DNA of 64,000 nucleotides from Trifolium pratense. Its lineage: Eukaryota; Streptophyta; Magnoliopsida; Fabales; Fabaceae. Within the stretch, counting starts at the first letter, position 1. The number at the start of each line of letters is the position of its first letter. The DNA lies in assembly GCF_020283565.1 (NCBI RefSeq), contig NC_060059.1, forward strand, positions 41,222,338 to 41,286,337. Direction: 5' to 3'. The translations under genes and the position numbers were made by a program. The notes under the pieces are model-generated. The model searched no databases, was not told the origin of the DNA, and was given only the letters and a program-made list of their open reading frames with translations. Below, piece after piece: positions 1 through 11,498 of the stretch.

Positions 1-1540
1 AAACCTCTGATTGACCGTGATCGGGGAGCAACGAATGACATAATGGTTATCTTAATAGTGCTTTTAATTTTGAAACAAAAACATACGACGGCAGTGTTCT
101 TAGCGAAAATGGTTATCCATTTAAAGGTTTGGTGGTGTTCCTGGCGAAGCATGCCATTATACCCTAAATTTTATTTTTTTTACGGTTACCACTCACCAGT
201 TTGTACCTCTTGATTATCAGTTCATACATCTTGGCCATTAGTCCAATAATAAGCTATGGTTAAGTAAATAATTTTGTTAGGGAATCGGGTCCCTACTTAA
301 TTTTATTTTCAAGTAAATAATTTTTAGTTGTTGTTTAGTACTACTTGAGAAGTTAGTAAACTCTATTTGCATGGGTTTCACACATATTGTCCTTCTTCTT
401 TGGTTTCTTAATTAAGCAAGTGTTTGCTTTGCGCTCACTTCAAATAAATTATAACGAAGCAATTCTAGAAGCCTTCTTCTGAACAAGTCTTCTACATATA
501 ACACGTTTGGTTTGAAATCTTTGTGGCAAAAATAATAAAGTCAAAGCAATACAACAATAACTTGATGATAAATAAAAATAATAAATAAATAAATAAATAA
601 ATAATTGTGCTTGTGTTCAAAAATGCCCCTTCTCAACAGCAACACGTGTAGCTTTTTTTTTTTATATTCAATAATACATTAATATATATTGTCTTGTATT
701 TTTTTTTATTTTTAAAAATCTTGTCTTGTATTTAATTAGTGTTTTATTTCATGTTCCAATTGCGATGTTTGACATTTATTATTATTATTATTTTAATGAT
801 TTTGACATTTATTATTTGTTAGCGTACTTATTTTTGTGTGTATATCAGACTTTTCAAATATATATATTCACGAAATTAAATGTTTCCAAAATAAAATTAT
901 TTGTTTAAAACAATCCATATCTCTACACTATTGTTGAGTTGAGACTTTCACAATGCATCCTCATCAATCATCATCCTAATTCCTTCTAGATTAATTATTT
1001 TGTTGAATTTGCATGCTCTTTCTAGATTCTAATTTCACCTAGTTATTGTCAAAATAAAAACAAAACACAACTTGTCTCCATAAAATAATAATCCATGATA
1101 TATATATTTATTAGCAGCTCCAAATTGACCAAAAGTAATACATAAATAAGACAAATTTGCCATGATAATACATACCTAAGTACACTACTTACATGCACAA
1201 TAAATCAAAATATCAACGTATACTTAAGTATCAAATAATCAAAAGAATCTTTAAGCTTTGCTAACTAAAATAGAAAATATCTTTAGCTAGCAACCAAAAT
1301 AAGCAAGAAGTGCACAAAGTCTAGCTTATAGTATATGATGGAAATAAGAAAGACTATAGTATGGTAACCTTTTTAAGTGGTTTGGGTATAAATATATCTG
1401 CTTATTAAGGGCTCAAAGACTTTTTAGCTCGTCTAGTTTTATAACTATTTTAGTTAATCAAATAAAATTTTCAAATCAATTCCATATATAATACTTATTA
1501 CTAGCATTTCTACCCACCTCCACCTACAAATCAATCCCAA
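1..1540. other. intergenic, no gene seen
   Basis: AT-rich sequence with short homopolymer runs and a small AAAT-type microsatellite near 577-603. No reading frame here looks like a plant protein; the 60-residue frame at 726-908 is low-complexity. I see no RNA gene. Confidence 0.6.
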
Positions 1541-1688
1541 TATCGTTAGTTAGTTCAGTGGTGATTGACATTGAACTTGGTAGGGAGGACCACAGTTTGA
1601 TCCCTGCAACTGCAATTGGGAGGAGATTGAAATCACTTGATGCTAGAACTGACTTCCAAACCAGATTAAACTGGTGGTGAAAGCCAAA
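1541..1688 (+). repeat. tRNA-derived SINE, full copy with target duplication
   Basis: The copy carries an A-box-like stretch (TTCAGTGGTGATTGAC), a degenerate B box (GTTTGATCCC near 1595) and a 3' part reading AGATTAAACTGGTGGTG, and it ends in an A-run. It is flanked by the direct repeat AAATCAATCCCAA (1528-1540 and 1689-1701), a normal SINE target duplication. Related copies occur at 42786-42958, 48279-48421 (minus), 61380-61535 and, truncated, at 7313-7376 (minus) and about 18585-18631. The family assignment is from the sequence; the exact family name is not known to me. Confidence 0.8.
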
Positions 1689-1701
1689 AAATCAATCCCA
1701 A

Positions 1702-2858
1702 GACACAAAGTTTAATTTGTGCTACCAATGCAACACAAATTCATTACACCCTCTTGAAAAATAGTTTATTTTTTTATTTTTTATTAACCTTCTAATTTTC
1801 AGGAGAAGAGGTTTGGTAAATCAAAATTCGACCACAAAATAAGTAAAATTTATTCCCACCAAAAAGAAAATCCGGGTTCTCCCGATTCATTTTAATTTTT
1901 AGGGTAGTTCATTAACCACTTAAAGTCTTGAACTTTTTAATTTTAAAAAAATTATTTCTCAATGACCACAAACATACACCAAACAATTTTATTTCTCAAA
2001 GACCACAAACACCAAACAATCGCAACCAAAATTAAAATGTCTAACCATTTTCAAACGTTTGTCCATAAACATACCACCCTCGTGGAAAAAATGGAAATAT
2101 CATCATGATGTCTCAACCAAAATCATATACTACATCATGTTGTCCCAACAATTCATTAATAACAAACCAAACATTGTAATAAAATGGGCAAGAAAAAAAA
2201 GAAAGAGATTATTGCAAAGTCTCTATATTTAGAACATCAAAAATAGAAGTTATTACCTCTTTTTTTTTTTTAGTTTGCAGAATTGGAATAGCTAGTCAAC
2301 GTAAAATTTCATCCAATAATATATTAATAAAAGAATAAAAAATAAAATGAGAACAATAGAACATGAATGTATTGGTCTATGACTAAGTAATTATTTCCAA
2401 ACTTACCTACTATAAAACGTGCATATAAATATAATATTGCTCCCATCAACTTCAACCCTCTAGCTGTATGCCCTTAACAGATTAAATCAACTCTAGCTAC
2501 AATTGCAAGTTATATATATATATATATATATATTACATACTTGCTTATTCATCAAAGAAAATATTACACACTATTATAAAAAATAAAAAAAATTAATATT
2601 ACACACTTGCTTACCAAACCATAGTATAAAATTCACCCATGTGGCTTCACAACCATTAGTTTTCTATCCACCACATGCTATAACAAGTTAGAGTTTTGAT
2701 TTTTCATATTAAAAAATGGTGAACGGTATTATATGGCGGCTTAATTATTATTTTCAATAACCATAACGACCAATATAAGGGTCAAAAAATCAATCTCTAA
2801 TCCTTTTCACATCCAATTTCCAATTTGATCCTTCTTCCCACCTTCCTTATAGTTTGCT
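1702..2858. other. intergenic / distal upstream region of the DUF1645 gene
   Basis: AT-rich sequence. A local direct duplication is visible at about 1953-2015, where the phrase ATTTCTCAA(T/A)GACCACAAACA followed by ACCAAACAAT occurs twice. A (TA)n run lies at 2511-2534. No coding signal. Confidence 0.5.
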
Positions 2859-2868
2859 TATATATATA
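2859..2868 (+). promoter_or_regulatory. TATA-like box upstream of the DUF1645 gene
   Basis: TATATATA lies about 130 bases before the ATG at 2994. The intervening leader is rich in A and C (CATAACAACC and similar), as in many plant 5' leaders. No upstream ATG occurs close to the start codon in this leader. Placement is by eye only. Confidence 0.4.
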
Positions 2869-2993
2869 CAATACACATAATTCTCACATAATCATTTTGC
2901 TCATAACCCAAAACATAACAACCTTAGCCACAACATCCTTGTATCAACCAAAAAAACAAAAGAACCTTAGATTGAAATAAATCAAGAATTATT

Positions 2994-3950
2994 ATGGAGG
3001 TGATGATACAAAGTTCAAATATGGAGACATTCAATTTTAGTAGTGGATCAATGAGTTCACCTTATATAAGTCCACCATCATCACCAAAACGTTTTGGTGA
3101 ATTTTACTTAAGTGCCCCTTCAAGTCCAACTAGGCTATCTGAAATATATAGAGAAATTGATTATTTGTCTTCAATTGAAACATCATCAACCAACAACAAT
3201 AATCTTGTTGATGATGTTGATGAAGAACATGAAGGTGGTGGTGGTTTTGCTTTCTTTGTTAATCATGATGAATCAAAGAAATTGTCAACTCGTTCAGCTG
3301 AAGAACTTTTCCATGGTGGCAAAATCAAACCTATGACTAATGAAGAAGCTAAGGTTGTTGTACCTAGGAAACAACAAAAAAACAAAGGAATTGTTTTTGT
3401 TGATGAATCTTTTGATGAAAGAAGAGGAAGAGACAGAGAAAGAACAGAATCATCATCATTGAATAATAATAATTCTGGTAGAAGAGTAACAAGATCACAC
3501 TCTCCTTCTCCTTATAGAAAATCAAATCATACATTAGAATTAGAAGAACAAAACTCTCAACAACAACCTCGTATCAACAAAGAAGAATCGAAAATATCGA
3601 GAAATACTCCGAATTCTGGCTCGGTTTCGAAGGGTTCAAGGAGATGGAAATTGAGTGATTTGTTGTTGTTTAGAAGTGCTTCTGAAGGTAGAGGATCAAA
3701 CAAGGATCCATTGAAGAAATATTTTGTTGGTAATAATAATAAGAAGAATACTAGTGAAGAAGTTATTAAAGGTTCAAGCTTTAGAAGTTCTGAATCTTTT
3801 TCAAATCATGGGTCAAGAAAAAAAGCACAAGTTTCAGCTCATGAATTGCATTATGCTATGAAGAAAGCTGAATCACAAGATATGAAGAAAAGAACTTTCT
3901 TGCCATATAGACAAGGGATTTTGGGAAGATTGTCTGGATTTGGACTCTAA
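2994..3950 (+). CDS. DUF1645 family protein
   Basis: Single-exon protein of 318 residues. The N-terminus is Ser/Pro-rich with two SSP(K/T)R motifs (about residues 20-50). A short conserved FAFFVN block follows (about residue 86), then a charged, Ser/Asn-rich low-complexity middle. A conserved SRRWKLSDLLLFRSASEG block with a following KDPLKKYF stands near residues 215-245, and the C-terminus has VSAHELHYAMKKAE followed by LPYRQGILGRLSGFGL. This order of blocks fits the plant DUF1645 family. Some members influence stress tolerance or organ growth, but the biochemical role is not settled. There is no signal peptide or membrane segment. The first ATG (2994) is chosen; a second Met follows three codons later. 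Not a kinase or enzyme by any visible motif. Confidence 0.8.
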   Translation: MEVMIQSSNMETFNFSSGSMSSPYISPPSSPKRFGEFYLSAPSSPTRLSEIYREIDYLSSIETSSTNNNNLVDDVDEEHEGGGGFAFFVNHDESKKLSTRSAEELFHGGKIKPMTNEEAKVVVPRKQQKNKGIVFVDESFDERRGRDRERTESSSLNNNNSGRRVTRSHSPSPYRKSNHTLELEEQNSQQQPRINKEESKISRNTPNSGSVSKGSRRWKLSDLLLFRSASEGRGSNKDPLKKYFVGNNNKKNTSEEVIKGSSFRSSESFSNHGSRKKAQVSAHELHYAMKKAESQDMKKRTFLPYRQGILGRLSGFGL

Positions 3951-4521
3951 ATATGCAATTTCTTGAATGTTTATTTAGTTGTTCTTAAAGTTTCACTTTT
4001 TTTGTTGTTAAAAAGTTTTATTCTTTTGTTAAATTTTGTAATATTATGTGCCTCAAACTCAAAGGGGTTTAAGTAAGCTGTGTAAACAAACTCTGTTACC
4101 ATTATATACATATATATTGTAATTATACATATGAGATTATGAGTAATTGAGTTTATGTTCCAAGGTATATGTGCTAATCAAAATTATTTAGTTCCAAGTT
4201 TAATTAGCTTATGTGGTAATGAACTATTTTGAGACTCTTTGATGTATATAAAAGCATAAACAAATTTTGTTTCATTTAATTTCTTCTAAGTTTTTTGTAT
4301 ATGTTTGATGGAAATTGAGAGAACCAAATAGGTAGTTGCTTTGATCCAAAAATCTGTTAACAAACTCATATGTTATGTTATAGTGTTTTGCGATTCATAA
4401 CAACAAAATTATTCTTCCCCAAATATGGATAACCATCAAAGAACGATAGTCACAAAAAAAATCACATAAAAAACAAGAGTGTCAATTTTATGGTAAGGAT
4501 AACAATCTAATTTGTTCAACA

Positions 4522-4684
4522 TGGATTTGGATCACATGCAACGAAATGTCATAAATTTACATAATAGGCGCATTGACAGTTGTTAGATCAAAGATATATT
4601 GAATTGTTTTTAATCTTAATTCAATAGTTATCAATGCGCCCACTAGATAATTGCATATGACCGCTTTGTATGCAATCCAAATTT
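4522..4684. mobile_element. MITE with imperfect inverted repeats
   Basis: The left part (ATTTGGAT...AGGCGCATTGACAGTTGTT) is repeated in reverse complement on the right (AACTATTGAATTA preceded by the complement of GGGCGCATTGA, ending ATCCAAAT). This makes a roughly 160-bp fold-back without coding capacity. No clean target duplication was seen, so the class is not assigned. Confidence 0.5.
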
Positions 4685-4763
4685 GTATAGGTAATTCAAT
4701 CCTATTAAAAGAACAATATAAATCTAGTTGTCAATTCAAAAATTAATTTTACGTCGGACCCAG

Positions 4764-5699
4764 GAGAGCAGCTATGCTCCTTTTCTTAATGCTCTTTTTC
4801 TTCCTTTTCTTTTCGTAGATTGACGACATGTGGCAAACTTATATCTAATGGCTGGGAATAAAAAAGGTACAGTACACTTGACATCTTTATCTGATACAAC
4901 AAATACAAGCTCCATCAACCATCTTTGATACGGTACACACCTCACTCCTCTCATCATCGGCGCCTCTCCGTTGCCTCGTCGCCACCGCCGTCATTAACCA
5001 TTCTCCGTTGTCTTGTCACCACCGCCGTTATCAACCATTCTGCACTGTTACAACGTTCTTAAGTGCAGCAAGATATTCATCAACCACTATTTATGCTTCA
5101 ATTGCATCTCAGTTCGTCAATTCTTCCTCAGAAATTCTTCTTTTTTGCTGTTTGAATGGATTTCATAAATGTTTGATATTGAAGGAATAAAGATTTACTT
5201 ATTGATTTGGAAACTCCTTTGTTCTTGTCCAGATTTGAGATTCTTCTCATTTGGATTTGGAAAATTCTTTGTTCTTTAATTAATAATAACATTTATATAA
5301 TTTCAACCATTCCTTAGAACTTTGTAGAAAGAAGAAAAGAGAAACAACTCTACAACAAGCATATAGTGAAGAAAGAGGTGGAGCGGTGATGCAATTTCAC
5401 ACTATTTAGAGGACGACGGTGAGACGAAAAGGTGGTGTGTGGAGCAAAAGAACGACGTCGTTGGGGCGGATAGAGTGGGGTTGTGGCGGTGGCTGGTGGT
5501 GGTGGCGGACGGAGAAGGAGGGAGAAGATGAAACCATGTGTTACTTGTGTTGTTTCAGAGAAAGAAGAGATGAACCTTTTTTTTATATTAATTCTAACCA
5601 TCTAATATCAGCCATTAGATATAATTTTGCCACATGTCTTCAATCTATAAAAAGAAAAGGAAGAAATGGAGCATTAAGAAAAGGAGCATAGCTGCTCTC
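4764..5699. mobile_element. non-autonomous Mutator-like element, 936 bp
   Basis: Terminal inverted repeats of about 100 bp begin GAGAGCAGCTATGCTCC on the left and end as its complement on the right; they include the complementary segments for ACATGTGGCAAA and TATATCTAATGG. The element is bounded by an exact 9-bp direct repeat CGGACCCAG (4755-4763 and 5700-5708), the duplication size typical of MULEs. The interior has two GC-richer patches (about 4940-5030 and 5395-5530) unlike the flanks, which may be captured host sequence, but I cannot name a source. No transposase is present. Small open frames inside look spurious. Confidence 0.85.
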
Positions 5700-5833
5700 C
5701 GGACCCAGATGACATAAGTCGTGGGGGATAAATGAAGCTTACATTTTTAATTTATTTTTAAAAAAATAATAGCCCATAGATGAATAATTGTTATGTGGTG
5801 TACCAAACATTACCATCGAAGTATTAATATATG

Positions 5834-6008
5834 GAGAATGTTAACTTGTGCCCTTAAGGCACATGTTAAGAAACAAAAATAGAAATTATTAAATGCTAAT
5901 TTGTGCATTTTGACTTTTGAAGCATTAAATTTCTTGTATCATTAAATGTTGAATTTCTATTTTGGTATATCTTAACATGTGCCCTTAGGGCACATGTTAA
6001 CAAGACCC
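5834..6008. mobile_element. MITE with 9-bp target duplication
   Basis: This 175-bp element has inverted ends built around GTTAAC(T/A)TGTGCCC and its complement. Each end contains its own short palindrome (GTGCCCTTAAGGCAC on the left, GTGCCCTTAGGGCAC on the right). It is flanked by the exact direct repeat TTAATATAT (5825-5833 and 6009-6017). The duplication length suggests a Mutator-type MITE. It lies about 310 bp upstream of the OSB start codon. Confidence 0.8.
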
Positions 6009-6291
6009 TTAATATATAGCCTAATATATACTACTAGTACTCTTTTGGTCTAAGGTAGTAATAGTATTTCCTTTGAGGGGGTGGTAATAGTAGTTTTAAG
6101 GGCAATAATCACATAAATAAGAACTATTTGGACTTGAACTGAAATAGCTAGCCCAATAATACAAGCCCATCTATCAGTTTTTTGGTCCAAACACTGTTTA
6201 ACCAAACCCGCCAAAAAAACTATAGAAACCCTATGAAATAATTTCTAAATCGCAAACCAAAATAAAGTTGCCGCGAAATTTCTTACCGGCG

Positions 6292-6324
6292 ATGAACATT
6301 GATCACCGGAATCTTCTTCTATGA
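6292..6324 (+). other. upstream open reading frame overlapping the OSB start
   Basis: A ten-codon frame beginning ATGAACATT ends in TGA at 6322-6324. Its stop overlaps the ATG chosen for the OSB protein (6321-6323) as ATGA. If the transcript begins upstream of 6292, ribosomes would have to reinitiate or scan past it. The transcription start is not visible, so translation of this frame is inference. Confidence 0.4.
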
Positions 6325-8312
6325 AACTAAACCTATTCAATCTTCATTCTTTCTTCTTCACAAAACCGATTCAAACTTCATCGAGAAATTCGTTTTCATT
6401 GCAGAAATGTTTCCCCTTTTGCACAACCAATCACCCGAGAAATTTCTTCAACGACGTCGTTCCTGGAACCAGCGCCGTTTATAGCCACGCTCTCAAATTT
6501 CAGCGTCCGGTAACTATTAAATGGAAACCACACCTAGAAAATAACGCTAGCTTCATCGGTACCGTCTCCGGTGAACTGAAGCGCATGAACTCAAAATTCG
6601 GTGATTTTGGAGTTTACACTAAGCTCCGTGTTCGAAATTCTAATCAACCTAATAGTTCCTCTTTTTGGTTCGTTCTTTTCCTTTATTTTTTAATTTTATT
6701 TTATTTCGAAAATTAAGAAGTTTTGCTGCGTATTCAAAACGACATTTTGATGTGCGTTTTGTTAACAGGGTGCTTCTTAATATGTGGGATAATGTGGCTG
6801 AAATTGCTTATGAACACTTGAAACCAAATCATTTTATTTGTGTTTCAGGTCGTTTAGAGTCTTTCACTCGAGCTGATGATGATGACAGTGGAAATCTCCG
6901 ATTGGATTATAAGGTCCATCATTTTTATCTTTTGCTATAAAATATAGCTTATACATAAACACTTAGGGTAGGGCTCGTTTGACGCAGCTTTTTTTTAGAG
7001 CTTATGCAAATAGCTTATGTAATTTTTATATATTATTATAAGTTTGTCAAGGTAGTTTATGATAAAATAGCTTATAAAATTACAATTTTCACTAGTGTGA
7101 ACTTATAAAATTGCATAAAACCTAATTTATATTGCATAAGCTGTTTGAATAAGCTCTAAAAAAAGTTGGGCCAAACGGACCCTTATATGATAAACGCTTA
7201 TGCTATAAGAGCTTAAATAACACCTTTTTATTGGAATTGGGCCATTAGTTAATCATTTTTTGAAGTTTCAAATTCCATTTTAGTTATTTTGGTATTCCAT
7301 GTGCTTGTAAGCCTTTTTTTTTATTTGGCTTTCACCACTGGTTTAATCTGGTTCGGGGGTCAGTTCTGACAGTGGTGTGCTTGTAAGCTTTAGATTCTTT
7401 GTTTTTAGTGCTTTTTGCAAATGTGTGTCTAAATTGGACGTTTGATTTTTCTACAGCTGAATGTAAAGCAGTTAAATTTTGTTGCTCAAAAGCTGGGCTA
7501 TGAAGAGCACGAGAAAGAAAAAAAGATTCAAGGTATGGTTGCTAATGTTCACTGGAAATTTGAGATATGAGGGTGGTTTTTTTCTTTGGTTTTTGATCCT
7601 TCTTGTTTAAAAGTGCTCAAATGTTTTGATAGGTTGTTTGGTAATATTGAGATAAATTGTCTTTTTATTTATGAATTATTCCTTATAAACTCATGTACTT
7701 GAGAAGTTAATGAGACTGAGAGAACATATGAGAAAATTGAGATATAAAAAAAGCTTATTCAAAATTTAAACTTATAGAAGAAGCTGTTGTTTAAAAGGTT
7801 TGTAGTTCTTGCATAGAAGTTTTAATTGATCACTAATTTAGAGAAGTGTTATTAGGTGAATTGTTGTAATGCACTTCGTGCTAACAGGCTTATGTATCAT
7901 GCTTGATTATGTCAGCTGTATAATATTTATGATTTCTTCATTGATTTTGAGCTTATTTTCAATTTTTCATGCTTTCTTCATGTGCCTGTGTACGTTCTTA
8001 TTGCTCTCTCATCTTAATTCAATTGTTAAAGTTGGTGAACAAAGTGGTGGGAATTGGCTTAGTCCAATTGATCGGCTTCACCTATGGCAAGTGTTTTTTG
8101 CCAATCCAAATGAGTGGTGGGATCAAAGAAAGGGCAAGAAAAATCCAAAGCAACCTGATTTTAAGCACAAGGATACAGGGGAAGCTCTATGGTTGAAAAA
8201 AGATGATCCACCATGGGTTACACGACAGCTCGAATTACTTGACTCAAATATCGCAGAAGGCAGATTTGCAGGTCGTCGATCTCGAGTCACCGCCTGGGTT
8301 TATGACGAGTAG
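6321..8312 (+). CDS. organellar single-stranded DNA-binding protein (OSB family)
   Basis: Four exons fit the reading frame: 6321-6667, 6769-6913, 7457-7532 and 8032-8312, giving about 282 residues. The N-terminus is rich in Ser, Phe and Arg and poor in acidic residues, as expected of a mitochondrial or plastid transit peptide. Residues about 70-180 form an SSB-like OB fold (SFIGTVSGELKRMNSKFGDF; NHFICVSGRLESF; LRLDYKLNVKQLNFVAQK). The C-terminal exon carries one PDF motif (QPDFKHKDTGEALWL) followed by PPWV, the signature of plant OSB proteins. These proteins bind single-stranded organellar DNA and, in Arabidopsis OSB1, limit mitochondrial genome recombination. The protein has one PDF motif and is OSB1-like in length. 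Intron 3 holds a truncated SINE, and intron 2 a MITE-like repeat. A uORF overlaps the start codon. Confidence 0.88.
6965..7190. mobile_element. MITE-like repeat in OSB intron 2
   Basis: The ends are inverted copies (GGGCTCGTTTGACGCAGC... and ...GGGCCAAACGGACCCT), and the interior repeats AGCTTAT/ATAAGCT words. It resembles the AAGCTTAT-rich legume MITE family seen elsewhere in this window but is more diverged. No clean target duplication was found. Confidence 0.5.
7313..7376 (-). repeat. 5'-truncated SINE in OSB intron 2
   Basis: The minus strand reads CAGAACTGACCCCCGAACC then AGATTAAACCAGTGGTGAA and an A-run, matching the 3' half of the SINE at 1541-1688. The direct repeat GTGCTTGTAAGC flanks it (7301-7312 and 7377-7388), which shows it inserted as a truncated copy. 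It lies in the intron between exons 2 and 3. Confidence 0.75.
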
Positions 8313-10395
8313 TTGAAAGTATTTAAAAACAATGATTGATGTAATTAACAATGTAATGAACTTAAAACAGTAAATTTTGCCTATATTTTTCACCAAGGGA
8401 GTATATAAAACAATTGCAAATTTTGGTGTGGCTATAGCCACACTATGCCACAACATGAGTCCCCATGGAGGGCATTGTGACATCAACAAGTGTGGTATAA
8501 TCTTTTCTCCCTTCAAATTTTTCTTGAAAAATCAAATACCAATATTTTCCCTTCAATGTTTCATCTTTGTTGAGCATTATTTTACACTTATTTGGTGTGT
8601 CTTGTTGTAGCAAGTTAAAATTAAGTTTGTTTTGAAAGTACAGTTGATAAAACAAATGTAACTCTTGTATATGGTTTGTAATTAAATTTTGGACAAAATT
8701 AATGTTATAAAATTGAGATGATATAATTATGTTTGCTAACAATCACTCAAACGTGCTTTGAATACTTGTGTTTAAGAAACAGTTTGGGCAGCATTGGTAG
8801 ATTCACACCAAATGAACATTTGTATTATTATAGGATTTCAATTCATGGAATTTCTGGAAATTGCCTTCTTTCGAATAAATATTCTAGGATTTTTTGGCAT
8901 TCATTGCTCAATCATCTTTGTTTGGTGCGGATGGAAGCAGACTGTGTTGTTCCTTGTAGAACTATATAGGTAAATTTGATTTCTACTTCACATAATATGT
9001 CTAGACTCCAGCATAGGTTTTTAATGGTTTTTCAACTTGTTTCCTTTGATTATTCAGATTTCAGAAGTTTTGTTAGGACTTTCTTAGAATGATCTGTTTC
9101 ATATTCAGCTACTTTAACTTCTCTTCCGTTTAGGATTTTTGTAGGAAGGAAAGATGATTGTATCTAGACTTAGGTGGTTTGAGTGTATGTAGTCAATGAC
9201 AGACATACTCTCCGGGATTTCGCTACAACTCCTCCACGATTTCCCCGCCACTCGTTTTGCGCTATGGCCGTTATGTAGATCGGCTCTACCATGGAGTTTT
9301 GCGTAGCACCAGACATCTGCTACACCATCCACCTCCGTGATTGCAGCCGCCACCACCGCTATTGACTACATAGGTTTGAGTATGTGTGGAGGAGACCTGT
9401 AGATTTAGTAGTAACGAGAGTAGCTCAGATGGAGCATAACCTAATGGCTACAAGGGAAGGCTGAGACAAACTATAGGTGAAATTAAGAAGAAATACTTAG
9501 ATGCTAATTGTGTGGCTGTCAACATAATTTATATGATAAAACATTGTGGCGTCGTTTTATCCAAGTATTTGACCTTACATAGTAGGATCAAGCTTGATTG
9601 TTGTTGATATTTCTGTTAGGTGTGTATGCTAACCCCATGACAAGAGCATCATTCTGGTGTTAATTAACTTGTGCTGGTGGATTGATTTATTGGCAATTTG
9701 AATTGCATTACATGGATAGAGAATTTATGGAAGTACAAACAACTAGAGAGTATGACAGAAAGATAACAAACATTCATAAAAAATAGAGGGAAATAGATTC
9801 CCCTGTAATTGTGTTCCACTTTACAAATCGCAACCGTCCGATATGAATGAATTGAACCGGTACTTTTTTTTTTGTTGGTTACTTTGATATAGGTACAAAG
9901 TTCTCATTGCGATGACTAATCCTTGTCGGTGAAGCTTTGAGTCTGTGACACACAAAAGGTGGCTTGCTCGATTAGATTTATATAAAAAAAATAGTATGTG
10001 TTATGATATATATATATATGAGAGATAATAAAAGACACCCGACTTGTTCGGATTAAATTTAATTTTAGTGTTCCAAAAATACCCCTTATTAATTATTCTA
10101 CTAAGATGATTAGATGGTCCCAATGCAAATTTAATGTATTGTAAATGATAGTTTATTGTAAATACAATAATTTTCTTAATAAGTGTGGAACATGCGAATT
10201 TGACGTGAATAGTTAGAGAATATATACTTTTGTTTTTTTTATAATAACAATGTACAACGTAAGTTTGCACAATTGTCTTTTATTTTTGGAAATGTATATA
10301 AAAAAAATAAAAGAAAAGAAAAGAGTAAAATACAAAAGGAAATGTGAAAAGAAAAAAAAATGAAAGAAATGATTATGCATGTAGTATTATATAGT
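8313..10395. other. intergenic region with repeat fragments, no gene seen
   Basis: A short palindrome-like phrase (GTGTGGCTATAGCCACAC) lies near 8427. A GC-richer block at about 9190-9375 is bounded by GTAGTCAAT and its complement ATTGACTAC; its composition unlike the flanks suggests a small inserted element. Frames at 7969, 8244, 8443 and 8733 carry no recognisable protein features. Confidence 0.45.
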
Positions 10396-10672
10396 TATGT
10401 TTGGATTGATGGAATAAGATGAGAATGGAAATGGATGGAATAGAATAATGTTCCATTGTTTGGATTTGTAAAATAATAATGGAATGAATGGAATGGAAGG
10501 ATGGGAATAAATTTCATCTCATAACACCACTTACCTTCAATTTTATTCCTCTCCTTTTTAAAATATCCAAACAATGAAATGAAAGATTTATCCCATTCTG
10601 CTTCAATCTATTCCACTCAACTCTATTCCGCTCCGCTCTGTTTCATTATATTCCATCAATTGAAACGGAGCC
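10396..10672. mobile_element. GGAATGGA-type MITE
   Basis: The left half is built of GATGGAATAAGATGAGAATG and GGAATGGAATG words. The right half carries the complementary CATTCCATTCC-type words (TCTATTCCACTCAACTC...), ending near GAAACGGAGCCTAA. The two halves fold on each other over about 270 bp. This pattern is common in plant MITEs. Boundaries are approximate. Confidence 0.6.
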
Positions 10673-10689
10673 TAAAGAGAACCAATTCT

Positions 10690-10935
10690 AATATATATAT
10701 TGGTGGTATTATACATGTAATAATTGGTTTTATGTTTTTCGGTCATTGATATGTATGACTCCAAGAATCATACTTAATACACAAGAATGAGAGAATTGTG
10801 TATGAATTATTAATATTAAAATTTTAATTTAAAGTTTATAAGTGATTGGTGGTGTCATGCATGTAATTTGTTGATGATATTCTTGGTGGTTAATATGTAT
10901 GACTTCAAGGATCATATTTAATACATGAAAATGGG
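10690..10935 (+). repeat. imperfect tandem duplication
   Basis: Two direct copies of about 150 bp share TTGGTGGT, CATGTAAT, a segment reading GTATGACT(C/T)CAAG(A/G)ATCATA and TTAATACA(C/T). They begin near 10699 and near 10847. No coding capacity; a plain local duplication. Confidence 0.5.
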
Positions 10936-11427
10936 GGAAAACAAATTATATATTATTTATCAAATATTTTGAAAAATAATTAAACATTAAAGTATATTAT
11001 TTATGTTTTTATCATTTTTTTAATTAAAATTTTCAACATTTAAATTTAAAAGAAAATTCTCACTACACATATAAAAGACAATAAAGCCAGTGAAATGTGC
11101 TTTCTAGCTATGAAAGATCAAAAAATTTACATTTTATCTTTTATTAAAAATATTTGTATCGATCATTTTGACCCGTTTTGGTTTTAATTTTTTTTCCCTA
11201 CTAAAATCTAAATAAAAGATTTATATGTATTTGCTCAAAAAAAAAAATGTATATTTGCATTTTCCCTTTATTTTCCTTTTCTCGGTTCTCCCACTTCTTT
11301 TCGAACAAGTGTTGAAGTGTTGAAGTGTTTAAGTAAGTAAAACCACTATGGCCCCAAGTTGGTGGTGTAGCAAAGGAGATATTCTTTTAGCATCTTTAAA
11401 TTTTTTTACACTCTCTGTTAAATTATT

Positions 11428-11429
<2 letters not shown>

Positions 11430-11496
<67 letters not shown>
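11430..11496. repeat. (AT)n microsatellite
   Basis: An uninterrupted dinucleotide run of about 67 bases. Other shorter (TA)n runs are at 2511-2534 and 31625-31652. The frame that runs through it is a low-complexity artefact. Confidence 0.95.

Positions 11497-11498
<2 letters not shown>

Noticed and set aside
5350..5691. Overlapping open frames on both strands inside the Mutator-like element
   Set aside because: They consist of low-complexity Pro/Gly/Arg stretches and TIR sequence and match no protein family I know; the element is non-coding.
6299..6484. 61-residue frame overlapping OSB exon 1
   Set aside because: It is a shifted-frame shadow of the transit-peptide exon; the 6321 frame continues correctly through all splice sites.
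9114..9356. 80-residue minus-strand frame
   Set aside because: It coincides with a GC-rich inserted block bounded by short inverted repeats and has no recognisable domain; most likely repeat sequence.
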